A stretch of 5,555 nucleotides of DNA from Desulfonema limicola. Its GTDB lineage: Bacteria; Desulfobacterota; Desulfobacteria; Desulfobacterales; DYRC01. The notes beneath the pieces are model-generated. The model searched no databases. It was not told where the DNA came from and saw only the letters and a list, made by a program, of their open reading frames with translations. Shown piece by piece: positions 1 through 5,371 of the stretch. The position numbers and the translations under genes are program-made. Location of the stretch: positions 1 to 5,555 of the forward strand of contig DYRC01000273.1 in assembly GCA_020718925.1 (NCBI GenBank), in the 5' to 3' direction. The number at the start of each line of letters is the position of its first letter. Position 1 is the stretch's first letter.

Positions 1-36
1 TTTTGATAAATTGAAATGGTACGTTCCACAATTCAT

Positions 37-42
37 TTAGGG
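37..42 (+). promoter_or_regulatory. Ribosome binding site deciding the kinase start
   Basis: TTAGGG ends 9 bases before the ATG at 52. No comparable purine-rich motif precedes the alternative ATG at 16, so this site favours the shorter 550-residue protein. The match is short and the spacing slightly long, so the choice is not certain. Confidence 0.5.
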
Positions 43-51
43 TTGCTATAT

Positions 52-1704
52 ATGTTCAATTTCCGGCGGATATGGAAACAGTCTGTGCTGATTACGGCTG
101 CGGTTGCGCTGATTCCGCTGTTGCTGATTGCGGCTTTCGATTATCGGGTTACAAAAGATGCCATGGAATCTGAAATCCTGCTTCGCACCAGCAGGCTGGT
201 TTCCAATACCCGCCGAACATTGTCTTTTTTCTTGGATGAACGGCGGTTCGCCCTGAATTTCATTATTCAGGACAATACGTTTGACATCCTGTATTATCCG
301 GGTCGCCTTGCGGTTATTCTGGATAATCTGAATAAAGCCAAAGGCGAGGTGATTGATCTCAGCCTGATTGATGCTGACGGAAATATGCGGGAATATGCGG
401 GGCATTACAAAATGGAAGGCATCAATTATATCTCTCAGGACTGGTTTCGGCATGTGGTCAGAGGAGGCGTGTATATCAGCGATGTGTTTTTGGGATTTCG
501 CAATGTGCCGCATTTTGTGATTGCCATCAGACATACGTCTCCCAAAGGTCAGTTTTATGTTCTCAGGGCAAGTCTGGATACGGAAAAACTTAAAGACATG
601 CTGGCTCAATTGGAAGTGAGCAAGCAGGGAGACGCATTCATTATCAATAGGCAGGGCATTCTTCAAACGCCGTCCAAATATTATGGCAAAGTACTTGAAA
701 AAATGTCCCTGCCGGTTCCTGAATATTCTGAACGGACTCAGGTATTTGAAACATCCGATTTAAATGACAAGCCCATGATTATTGGCTATGCGTATATCAC
801 GGATACGCCGTTTATTCTGATGATTGTCAAGCCAAAGACCGAACAGTTGGAGTCGTGGCAATCCACCCGGCTCAAGCTGTCTGTATTTATGATTATCAGT
901 ATTACCGTGATTCTGATCGTGGTTTTAACCATGTCCACGTATCTGGTAAGCAACATCTGGCTTGTGGATAAAAAGCGCGTGGCAACCCTGCATCATGCCG
1001 AATATGATAATAAAATGGCATCATTAGGGCGATTGGCGGCGGGCGTGGCGCATGAAATCAACAATCCGCTGGCAATTATCAATGAAAAAGCCGGGCTGAT
1101 TTCGGATTTGTTCACTTTCAAAGCCGAGTACGCCAAAGATGAAAAGCTGCTTAAATTGGTCAATTCGATAATATCATCGGTTGAACGCTGTGCCGCCATT
1201 ACAAAAAGATTGCTCGGATTTGCCCGGCATACGGAAGTCAGCATCCGGCTGCTGCATCTTGAAGATGTCATCAATGAAGTTCTCGGATTTCTAAGCAAAG
1301 AAGCAGGGTATCGTTCCATCAGTGTTACGGTTGACGCGGAGCCGGAACTGCCGCAGATTGAAAGCGATAAAGGCAAATTGCAGCAGATTTTGCTGAATCT
1401 GATCAACAATGCCTTTGCAGCAGTGGAAGATGGCGGGCAGATCGAAATTACCGTCAGACGGAAAAATGCGAATACCATCATGCTCAATGTTCAGGATAAC
1501 GGATGCGGCATTCCCGAAGCAGACCTTGAAAAAGTGCTTGAGCCGTTTTTTACGACCAAAGCCGGTAAAGGCGGAACCGGTCTGGGATTATCCATTACAT
1601 ATAATCTTATTCATGAACTCGGCGGCACGATTTATGTCAACAGCATTATCGGAGAAGGAACGATTTTTCTGATTGCACTGCCGATTAAAAGGGTTATGTG
1701 TTAG
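52..1704 (+). CDS. Membrane sensor histidine kinase with dCache-like periplasmic sensor domain
   Basis: Senses an unknown ligand outside the cytoplasm and autophosphorylates on histidine to feed the receivers encoded downstream. Numbering is for the 550-residue form. A hydrophobic segment at about 10-30 and a second at about 275-299 bracket a roughly 240-residue extracytoplasmic region. That region has dCache-like features, including the YISDVFLGFR..PHFVIAIRH stretch near 141-161. The cytoplasmic part has a HisKA helix with AHEINNP (phospho-acceptor His334), then a complete HATPase domain: N-box Asn449/Asn453, G1 box DNGCGIP (482-488), F-box EPFFTTK (497-503) and G2 box GGTGLGLS (507-514). 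There is no HAMP or PAS domain; a short linker joins the second membrane segment to HisKA. ATG 52 is preferred because TTAGGG lies 9 bases before it and the membrane segment then sits close to the N terminus. An in-frame ATG at 16 would add 12 residues but has no clear ribosome binding site. In-frame stops at 4-9 show the gene is complete. The last codons lie within a spacer repeat. The kinase class is certain; the ligand is unknown. Confidence 0.93.
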   Translation: MFNFRRIWKQSVLITAAVALIPLLLIAAFDYRVTKDAMESEILLRTSRLVSNTRRTLSFFLDERRFALNFIIQDNTFDILYYPGRLAVILDNLNKAKGEVIDLSLIDADGNMREYAGHYKMEGINYISQDWFRHVVRGGVYISDVFLGFRNVPHFVIAIRHTSPKGQFYVLRASLDTEKLKDMLAQLEVSKQGDAFIINRQGILQTPSKYYGKVLEKMSLPVPEYSERTQVFETSDLNDKPMIIGYAYITDTPFILMIVKPKTEQLESWQSTRLKLSVFMIISITVILIVVLTMSTYLVSNIWLVDKKRVATLHHAEYDNKMASLGRLAAGVAHEINNPLAIINEKAGLISDLFTFKAEYAKDEKLLKLVNSIISSVERCAAITKRLLGFARHTEVSIRLLHLEDVINEVLGFLSKEAGYRSISVTVDAEPELPQIESDKGKLQQILLNLINNAFAAVEDGGQIEITVRRKNANTIMLNVQDNGCGIPEADLEKVLEPFFTTKAGKGGTGLGLSITYNLIHELGGTIYVNSIIGEGTIFLIALPIKRVMC

Positions 1705-1784
1705 GATGTTATGTGTTATGTGTCATGTGTTATGTATTTTTTCTTAACACTTAACACATTCCACTTAACACCTATCACTAAAAA
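1693..1784. repeat. Heptanucleotide palindromic repeat array
   Basis: The stretch reads in seven-base units. The left arm has GTTATGT at 1693, 1708, 1715 and 1729, with variants GTTAGGA (1700, followed by one extra T) and GTCATGT (1722). A T-rich unit ATTTTTT (1736-1742) forms the centre. The right arm has CTTAACA at 1743, 1750 and 1764, with variants CATTCCA and CCTATCA, ending in CTAAAAA. The arms are imperfect inverted copies: the GTGTTA-type unit on the left matches the complement of the right with about one mismatch per unit, so the DNA or RNA could form a long imperfect hairpin. The array begins inside the kinase gene, supplying its last codons and the TAG stop, and ends at the ribosome binding site of the next gene. 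It lacks the GC-rich stem followed by T-run of an intrinsic terminator. Confidence 0.8.
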
Positions 1785-1793
1785 GGAACTAAA

Positions 1794-2153
1794 ATGCGGA
1801 TATTGCTGGTGGATGATGAACAGGAATTGGTTTCAACCTTAGCGGAACGTTTATCCATGCGTGGAATTGAGGCGGATTGGGTAGGCAGCGCAGATGAGGC
1901 ATTGAAACAGGTTGAAACGCAACAGTATGATCTCGCTGTTTTGGATGTAAAAATGCCTAAAATGGGCGGAATCAGGCTCAAGCAGATATTGGATGATAAA
2001 TATCCGGATATGAAATTCATTTTTCTGACCGGACACGGCTCGGAAAGCGATTTTCAACAGGGAACGAGCGAGTTCGGCGTTACGGATTATCTTGTCAAGC
2101 CGGTTAAAATCGAAGTGCTGATTGAAAAAATCAAAGCAGCGGTGGGTAAGTAA
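1794..2153 (+). CDS. Stand-alone receiver-domain response regulator
   Basis: A 119-residue CheY-like protein consisting of one receiver domain and nothing else. The acidic pocket is Asp7-Asp8 in LLVDDE, the phospho-acceptor is Asp51 in AVLDVKMP, the switch Thr is Thr79 in FLTG, an aromatic is at Tyr99, and the conserved Lys is Lys102 in VKP. All catalytic residues are present, so it should accept phosphate from a histidine protein in the cytoplasm. There is no output domain, so it is likely an intermediate in a phosphorelay or acts by binding a partner. It lies 89 bases after the kinase, the natural donor, and 66 bases before the phosphotransferase-like gene. The ATG is supported by AAAGGA 6 bases upstream. 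The family is certain; the partners are inferred from position. Confidence 0.94.
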   Translation: MRILLVDDEQELVSTLAERLSMRGIEADWVGSADEALKQVETQQYDLAVLDVKMPKMGGIRLKQILDDKYPDMKFIFLTGHGSESDFQQGTSEFGVTDYLVKPVKIEVLIEKIKAAVGK

Positions 2154-2198
2154 AGTGCAAAGTGTAAAATGATTTTTTACAACTTTTAACTTTGAACT
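2154..2198 (+). repeat. AT-rich intergenic palindromic element, forward copy
   Basis: This element starts directly after the stop codon of the first response regulator. It opens with AGTGCAAAGTGTAAAATGA (2154-2172), then a 9-base insert TTTTTTACA, then ACTTTTAACTTT (2182-2193) and GAACT. It reads as seven-base units and is internally self-complementary: AGTGTAAAA can pair with TTTTACAACT with one bulge. The same element lies in opposite orientation after the next gene (2840-2875), there without the 9-base insert. A separate CTTTTAAAAG palindrome (2199-2208) follows and runs into the ribosome binding site of the next gene. Confidence 0.85.
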
Positions 2199-2219
2199 CT
2201 TTTAAAAGGGAGTAATCAG

Positions 2220-2846
2220 ATGGAGTTGAATACTGTCAGTGAAGCTGGCTTCGGATGTTTCGGAAGGATTGCCGCATCTGTCAGCCACGAATTGAAAAAT
2301 GTATTGGCAATCATCAATGAAAATGCCGGTCTTTTGGAAGATATGATTTTCATGTCTGAAAAAGGGACGCCGTTTAATCCTGTCCGGCTGAAATTATTGG
2401 CAGAGACGATTTCAGGACAGGTTTATCGGGGCAGTGATATTCTGAGAAATCTGAATCGCTTTGCACACACTACGGACGAGCCGGTTAAGATGATTGATGT
2501 CGGAGAAACCGTATCGCTGATGACGGCGTTGTGCGACAGATTCGCAGTTATGCGTAATGTTTCATTGAATATAACATCGCCGGAACAGGCTGTGGTTGTC
2601 AATACGCATGTTTTTATTGCAGAAACATTGATTTATCGCTGTCTGAAATTTGCCATTGACGGACTGAGCAAAGGACATCGGATTGAGATTCGGACTGAAA
2701 AAAAAGAGCAAGGCGCACAGATTCATTTTCTGACATCAGAGCAGCCCGGCGGAAATTTTCCGACAGCAGAGGAAAAGGAGTTATCAGAGATGCTGAATGC
2801 AAAACTGAGCTTTTCCGGTACGGAGATCGTTATTGAAATAGTGTAA
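2220..2846 (+). CDS. Histidine kinase-like protein without ATP-binding motifs; candidate histidine phosphotransferase
   Basis: A soluble 208-residue protein with no membrane segment or sensor domain. Residues 15-42 form a clear HisKA-type helix with SHELKN (candidate phospho-acceptor His23, followed by Glu24 and Asn27). A second helix rich in basic and hydrophobic residues (about 56-83) would complete a dimerising helical hairpin. The remaining roughly 120 residues occupy the place of an HATPase domain but lack an N-box Asn pair, the DxGxG box, the F-box and the GxGLG box, so ATP binding is unlikely. This architecture resembles Spo0B and ChpT, which pass phosphate between receivers; here that role is inferred from the layout, not from proven homology. 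The gene sits between two stand-alone receivers, as expected for the phosphotransfer step. The His helix is strikingly similar to that of the neighbouring kinase, suggesting a duplicated transmitter that decayed. The ATG is supported by AAAAGGGAG 7 bases upstream. The stop codon lies inside a repeat element. An alternative is a non-catalytic inhibitor or phosphatase of the receivers. Confidence 0.82.
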   Translation: MELNTVSEAGFGCFGRIAASVSHELKNVLAIINENAGLLEDMIFMSEKGTPFNPVRLKLLAETISGQVYRGSDILRNLNRFAHTTDEPVKMIDVGETVSLMTALCDRFAVMRNVSLNITSPEQAVVVNTHVFIAETLIYRCLKFAIDGLSKGHRIEIRTEKKEQGAQIHFLTSEQPGGNFPTAEEKELSEMLNAKLSFSGTEIVIEIV

Positions 2847-2875
2847 AGTTAAAAGTTCATTTTACACTTTGCACT
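2840..2875 (-). repeat. AT-rich intergenic palindromic element, inverted copy
   Basis: Read on the minus strand from 2875 it gives AGTGCAAAGTGTAAAATGA, then ACTTTTAACTTT, then ACACT. This is the element at 2154-2198 in opposite orientation, lacking that copy's 9-base insert and differing in the last bases. It also has its own perfect 8-base inverted repeat: AGTGTAAA (2840-2847) and TTTACACT (2861-2868) around a 13-base loop. It contains the TAA stop codon of the upstream gene (2844-2846) and ends immediately before the GAGGAG ribosome binding site (2876-2881) of the next gene. Confidence 0.88.
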
Positions 2876-2888
2876 GAGGAGAAATGAT

Positions 2889-3320
2889 ATGGCTGAGAAA
2901 GTATTGCTGATAGACGATGAAAAATATTTTGTGGAAACGCTTTCGGAGCGCATGAGATCAAGAGGCATGGATGTTTCCACCGCCACATCCGCCAAAGAAG
3001 GACTTGAGAAAGCAGAACATGAATATTACGATGCCATTATTCTTGATCTGATGATGCCGGAGATGAACGGCATTGAGGCGCTGGTGGCGCTCAGAGAAAA
3101 AAATCCCGATCTTCAGATTATTCTGCTGACCGGATATGCCACGATGGACGCAGGCATTGAAGCAATGAAGCTCGGCGCAACGGATTTTCTGGAAAAGCCG
3201 ATTGATATTAAGACGCTGACGGAAAAAATTAAAGAAGCCCATGCCAAAAAGATGATTCTGGTAGAAAAGCGCAAGAGAGAAAAAATCAGACAAGCGATTA
3301 TGGAAAAAAGCAACAAATAG
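2889..3320 (+). CDS. Stand-alone receiver response regulator with charged C-terminal tail
   Basis: A 143-residue CheY-like protein. The receiver spans about residues 3-118: acidic pair Asp9-Asp10 in LLIDDE, phospho-acceptor Asp53 in IILDLMMPEMNG, switch Thr81 in LLTGYATMDAG, aromatic Phe100 and conserved Lys103 in EKP. These are the full set of phosphorylation residues, and the alpha4-beta5 region looks like that of NtrC/OmpR-type receivers. Instead of an output domain it ends in about 25 residues dense in Lys, Arg and Glu, likely a helical extension that could bind a partner. By position it is the likely terminal receiver of the relay. GAGGAG lies 7 bases before the ATG. The stop codon overlaps the ribosome binding site of the CBS gene, so the two are probably translationally coupled. 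The family is certain; its output is unknown. Confidence 0.94.
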   Translation: MAEKVLLIDDEKYFVETLSERMRSRGMDVSTATSAKEGLEKAEHEYYDAIILDLMMPEMNGIEALVALREKNPDLQIILLTGYATMDAGIEAMKLGATDFLEKPIDIKTLTEKIKEAHAKKMILVEKRKREKIRQAIMEKSNK

Positions 3321-3323
3321 GAG
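3318..3323 (+). promoter_or_regulatory. Ribosome binding site overlapping a stop codon, deciding a GTG start
   Basis: TAGGAG combines the TAG stop of the second response regulator with the ribosome binding site of the next gene. It is 8 bases before the GTG at 3332 and supports that unusual start. Such an overlap suggests coupled translation of the receiver and the CBS protein. Confidence 0.7.
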
Positions 3324-3331
3324 ATTTTGCT

Positions 3332-3892
3332 GTGAAAACAAGATTGGTAAAAGACCTGATGATTCCGTTGGAAGAATATGTGGTCGTTTCAAAAGAAGCT
3401 ACTTTGTATGACGCTGTGATAGCTTTGGAAAAAGCCTTGCGGGATTTTGACAAAAACCGCTACCCGCACTGGGCAATCCTGATTTGCGATGAAAACAACG
3501 ACATTGTCGGAAAAGTCAGTCAGTTGGATATTTTACGCGGCTTGGAGCCGAAATACGAGCAGATCAGCACCAAAGGCGAGAGCATGAAGCGTTTAGGATT
3601 CAGCAGAAATTTTCAGAGGGCAATACTGGATCGTTTCAAACTGTGGGATATGCCGCTGCATGATGTCTGCAAAAAAGCCGGTCTTAAAAAAGTCAAAGAA
3701 TTTATGTACTCTCCCGAAGATGGCGAATATGTTGATGTCAATATCACGCTGAATGAAGCAATTCATCAGTTGCTCATGGGGCATCATCAGTCGCTTTTGG
3801 TTACGGAAAACAAAAAAATTGTGGGCATACTCAGACTGACAGATGTGTTTATGGGAGTATTTGAAATGATTTCAAGTTGTTCTTTAAAATAA
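3332..3892 (+). CDS. CBS-domain-pair protein
   Basis: A 186-residue soluble protein with two CBS motifs. The first covers about residues 4-72, opening with VKDLMIPLEEYVVVSKEATLYDA and closing with DENNDIVGKVSQLDILRG. The second covers about 122-180, with VNITLNEAIHQLL and a closing ENKKIVGILRLTDVF. CBS pairs commonly bind adenine nucleotides and report energy or ionic state; no ligand can be assigned from the sequence. Between the motifs is an insert of about 50 residues (73-122), rich in Lys and Arg, with a likely helical LGFSRNFQRAILDRFKLWD segment. This is longer than the linker of a minimal CBS pair. It starts with GTG only 11 bases after the second response regulator and shares its ribosome binding site with that gene's stop, so it should be made in step with the receiver and could be its partner or effector. 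There is no attached enzyme or channel domain. The domain call is strong; the role is inferred. Confidence 0.88.
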   Translation: MKTRLVKDLMIPLEEYVVVSKEATLYDAVIALEKALRDFDKNRYPHWAILICDENNDIVGKVSQLDILRGLEPKYEQISTKGESMKRLGFSRNFQRAILDRFKLWDMPLHDVCKKAGLKKVKEFMYSPEDGEYVDVNITLNEAIHQLLMGHHQSLLVTENKKIVGILRLTDVFMGVFEMISSCSLK

Positions 3893-3900
3893 CATACCCA

Positions 3901-3923
3901 TGCCCCCCTCTCAGGAGGGGAAT
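3901..3923 (+). repeat. GC-rich palindromic intergenic repeat, copy 1
   Basis: CCCCTC (3905-3910) and GAGGGG (3915-3920) form a perfect 6-base stem around TCAG. The flanks TGCCCCC and CAGGAGGGGAAT are shared with the copy at 5415-5443. It lies between the CBS gene and the beta-helix protein gene. No T-run follows the stem, so it is not a standard intrinsic terminator, though the strong hairpin could reduce read-through or protect RNA ends. Confidence 0.72.
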
Positions 3924-3946
3924 GTACCCTATTTCGGAGGAGTTTC

Positions 3947-5371
3947 ATGGAAAGAGTTGAACAACTGACTGACCGGATTATTCGCCGGGTGAATATCAAT
4001 TTGCAGGAATTTGCGTTTGATACGGGTCCGTATCTCAGAAACATTGTTCCGACAAATCAGTTGGGCAGATTTTATGCGTTTTACGGAATATGGCCCCATC
4101 ATCCGCTGTATTTTCATTTCAGCAATTCAAATTTGTCCGGCAGCTATTTTCTGGGCAAATGCGAGATATATAATTCGATTCTTTATAAATCGGATATTCG
4201 CGGCGATGAATTGAAACAAAAAGGCAAAACTTATCATCTGGGCGGGTTTGACGTCAAAGCTGAGGAAGATGAAATCATCCGCATCCGGGACAGTTTTCTG
4301 ATCAAAACACTGGTTCACAGTTATTCCCATGATCCTGAACAGACGGATTTATTTTTAATCAAAAATACGGTTTCAGGTCCTTATGCCAATATTCACGGCT
4401 CTCCGGTAGAAGGCTGTTTTATGGGACCGTTCAGCACAGTTGACTTAACCACGCTGTATGACTGCATTATCGGCGCGTATTCCTATATTCAGGTCGGAGA
4501 ATTATCGCATCGGCGCATTGAAGCGGGGCAGATATGGATTCGCAAAGAAGGCGTATTTGATTTCAGATACCAGTTTCCTCCGGATGTGCTGGCATCCCGA
4601 TATATTGCCTTCAGACCTGACAAAGCTCCTGCCGGTTTGTTTATGGATTTTGCCGAAGATCGCAAGACCGATTTTCAGGAAATCTTTGATGTGGTTCATC
4701 TGAGTCAGACGATAGCTGTTCCCAAAGGCGCTTCGGTCAATCGTTATGCGCTTGTCAAAGGACAAAGCCATGTCAGCGAAAATGTGCTGGTGGCGCAGAG
4801 AGCTTTTTTGGAAGACGCATGGCTGGGCAAGGGTGCGAATGCACAGGAAAATTGCTACATCAGCAATTCGCGGCTGGAAGGCTATGATATTACCGCACAC
4901 GGCGCAACCATTATTTATTCCAATCTCGGAGAGAAAGTATTTGTGGGATTCAATGCGTTTTTGCAGGGAAGGGCTGATGCGCTGCTGACCATCGGCGAAG
5001 AAAGCATTGTGCTGCCGCATACCATCATTGATATAAAAGCGCCGCTTCAGATTCCGCCGCGCCGTCTGGTCTGGGGACGGATCGTAGATCAGAAAGACCT
5101 TGAAAATCACAGCATTTCATTGGAACAGCTTTCAGATATACGCGGCGAGTTAAGCTGGGGAAATATGCGCTTTAACGGAAACGGTCTGGCGTTTGTCGAG
5201 GCGTTCAAACATCGTATTGAGCATATTCTGACAGACAACGGCGCGTATTTTGACGGTGAGAAAAACATAGGACATGCCCAGAAAGGTCAGAATATTTCCT
5301 TCAACATCATTCAGCCTTATCCCAACGGCGAGTTGGAAGGCCTGTATCCTACTATTGATATTCGCCCGTAA
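3947..5371 (+). CDS. Putative left-handed beta-helix (hexapeptide-repeat-like) protein, function unknown
   Basis: A 474-residue protein with no signal peptide or membrane segment. Much of it reads as short strand-turn repeats typical of left-handed beta-helices. One block is around residues 55-85 (SNSNLSGSYFLGKCEIYNSILYKS in style), and another is around 138-200 (NTVSGPYANIHGS, GAYSYIQVGEL). The clearest block is 255-365, with repeating [I/V/L]-G/A-x-x-x patterns such as VSENVLVAQRAFLEDAWLG, IGEESIVLPHTIID and EKVFVGFNAFLQG. The helix appears interrupted by non-repeat insertions (86-115 and 200-250). The C-terminal 100 residues (PPRRLVWGRIVDQ onward) are not repetitive and contain a likely amphipathic helix. 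Many proteins with this fold are acyl- or nucleotidyl-transferases, but I see no GlmU- or LpxA-type catalytic signature, so the activity is unassigned. GGAGGAG ends 4 bases before the ATG. It lies 54 bases after the CBS gene and is probably the last gene of the operon. Fold call moderate; function not recognised. Confidence 0.68.
   Translation: MERVEQLTDRIIRRVNINLQEFAFDTGPYLRNIVPTNQLGRFYAFYGIWPHHPLYFHFSNSNLSGSYFLGKCEIYNSILYKSDIRGDELKQKGKTYHLGGFDVKAEEDEIIRIRDSFLIKTLVHSYSHDPEQTDLFLIKNTVSGPYANIHGSPVEGCFMGPFSTVDLTTLYDCIIGAYSYIQVGELSHRRIEAGQIWIRKEGVFDFRYQFPPDVLASRYIAFRPDKAPAGLFMDFAEDRKTDFQEIFDVVHLSQTIAVPKGASVNRYALVKGQSHVSENVLVAQRAFLEDAWLGKGANAQENCYISNSRLEGYDITAHGATIIYSNLGEKVFVGFNAFLQGRADALLTIGEESIVLPHTIIDIKAPLQIPPRRLVWGRIVDQKDLENHSISLEQLSDIRGELSWGNMRFNGNGLAFVEAFKHRIEHILTDNGAYFDGEKNIGHAQKGQNISFNIIQPYPNGELEGLYPTIDIRP

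Noticed and set aside
46..666. 206-codon open frame on the minus strand
   Set aside because: It lies entirely opposite the kinase sensor domain. Its product is rich in His, Gln and Arg with no recognisable domain, as expected for the complement of a real gene.
1736..1742. T-run in the first spacer as a terminator
   Set aside because: The T-run sits in the centre (loop) of the palindrome, not after a GC-rich stem, so it lacks terminator geometry.
1693..1784. CRISPR-like array
   Set aside because: The repeat units are seven bases, tandem and without spacers, and no cas genes are present.
4502..5110. 202-codon open frame on the minus strand
   Set aside because: It is opposite the well-supported beta-helix gene, has no ribosome binding site that I can see, and its composition is typical of an antisense shadow.
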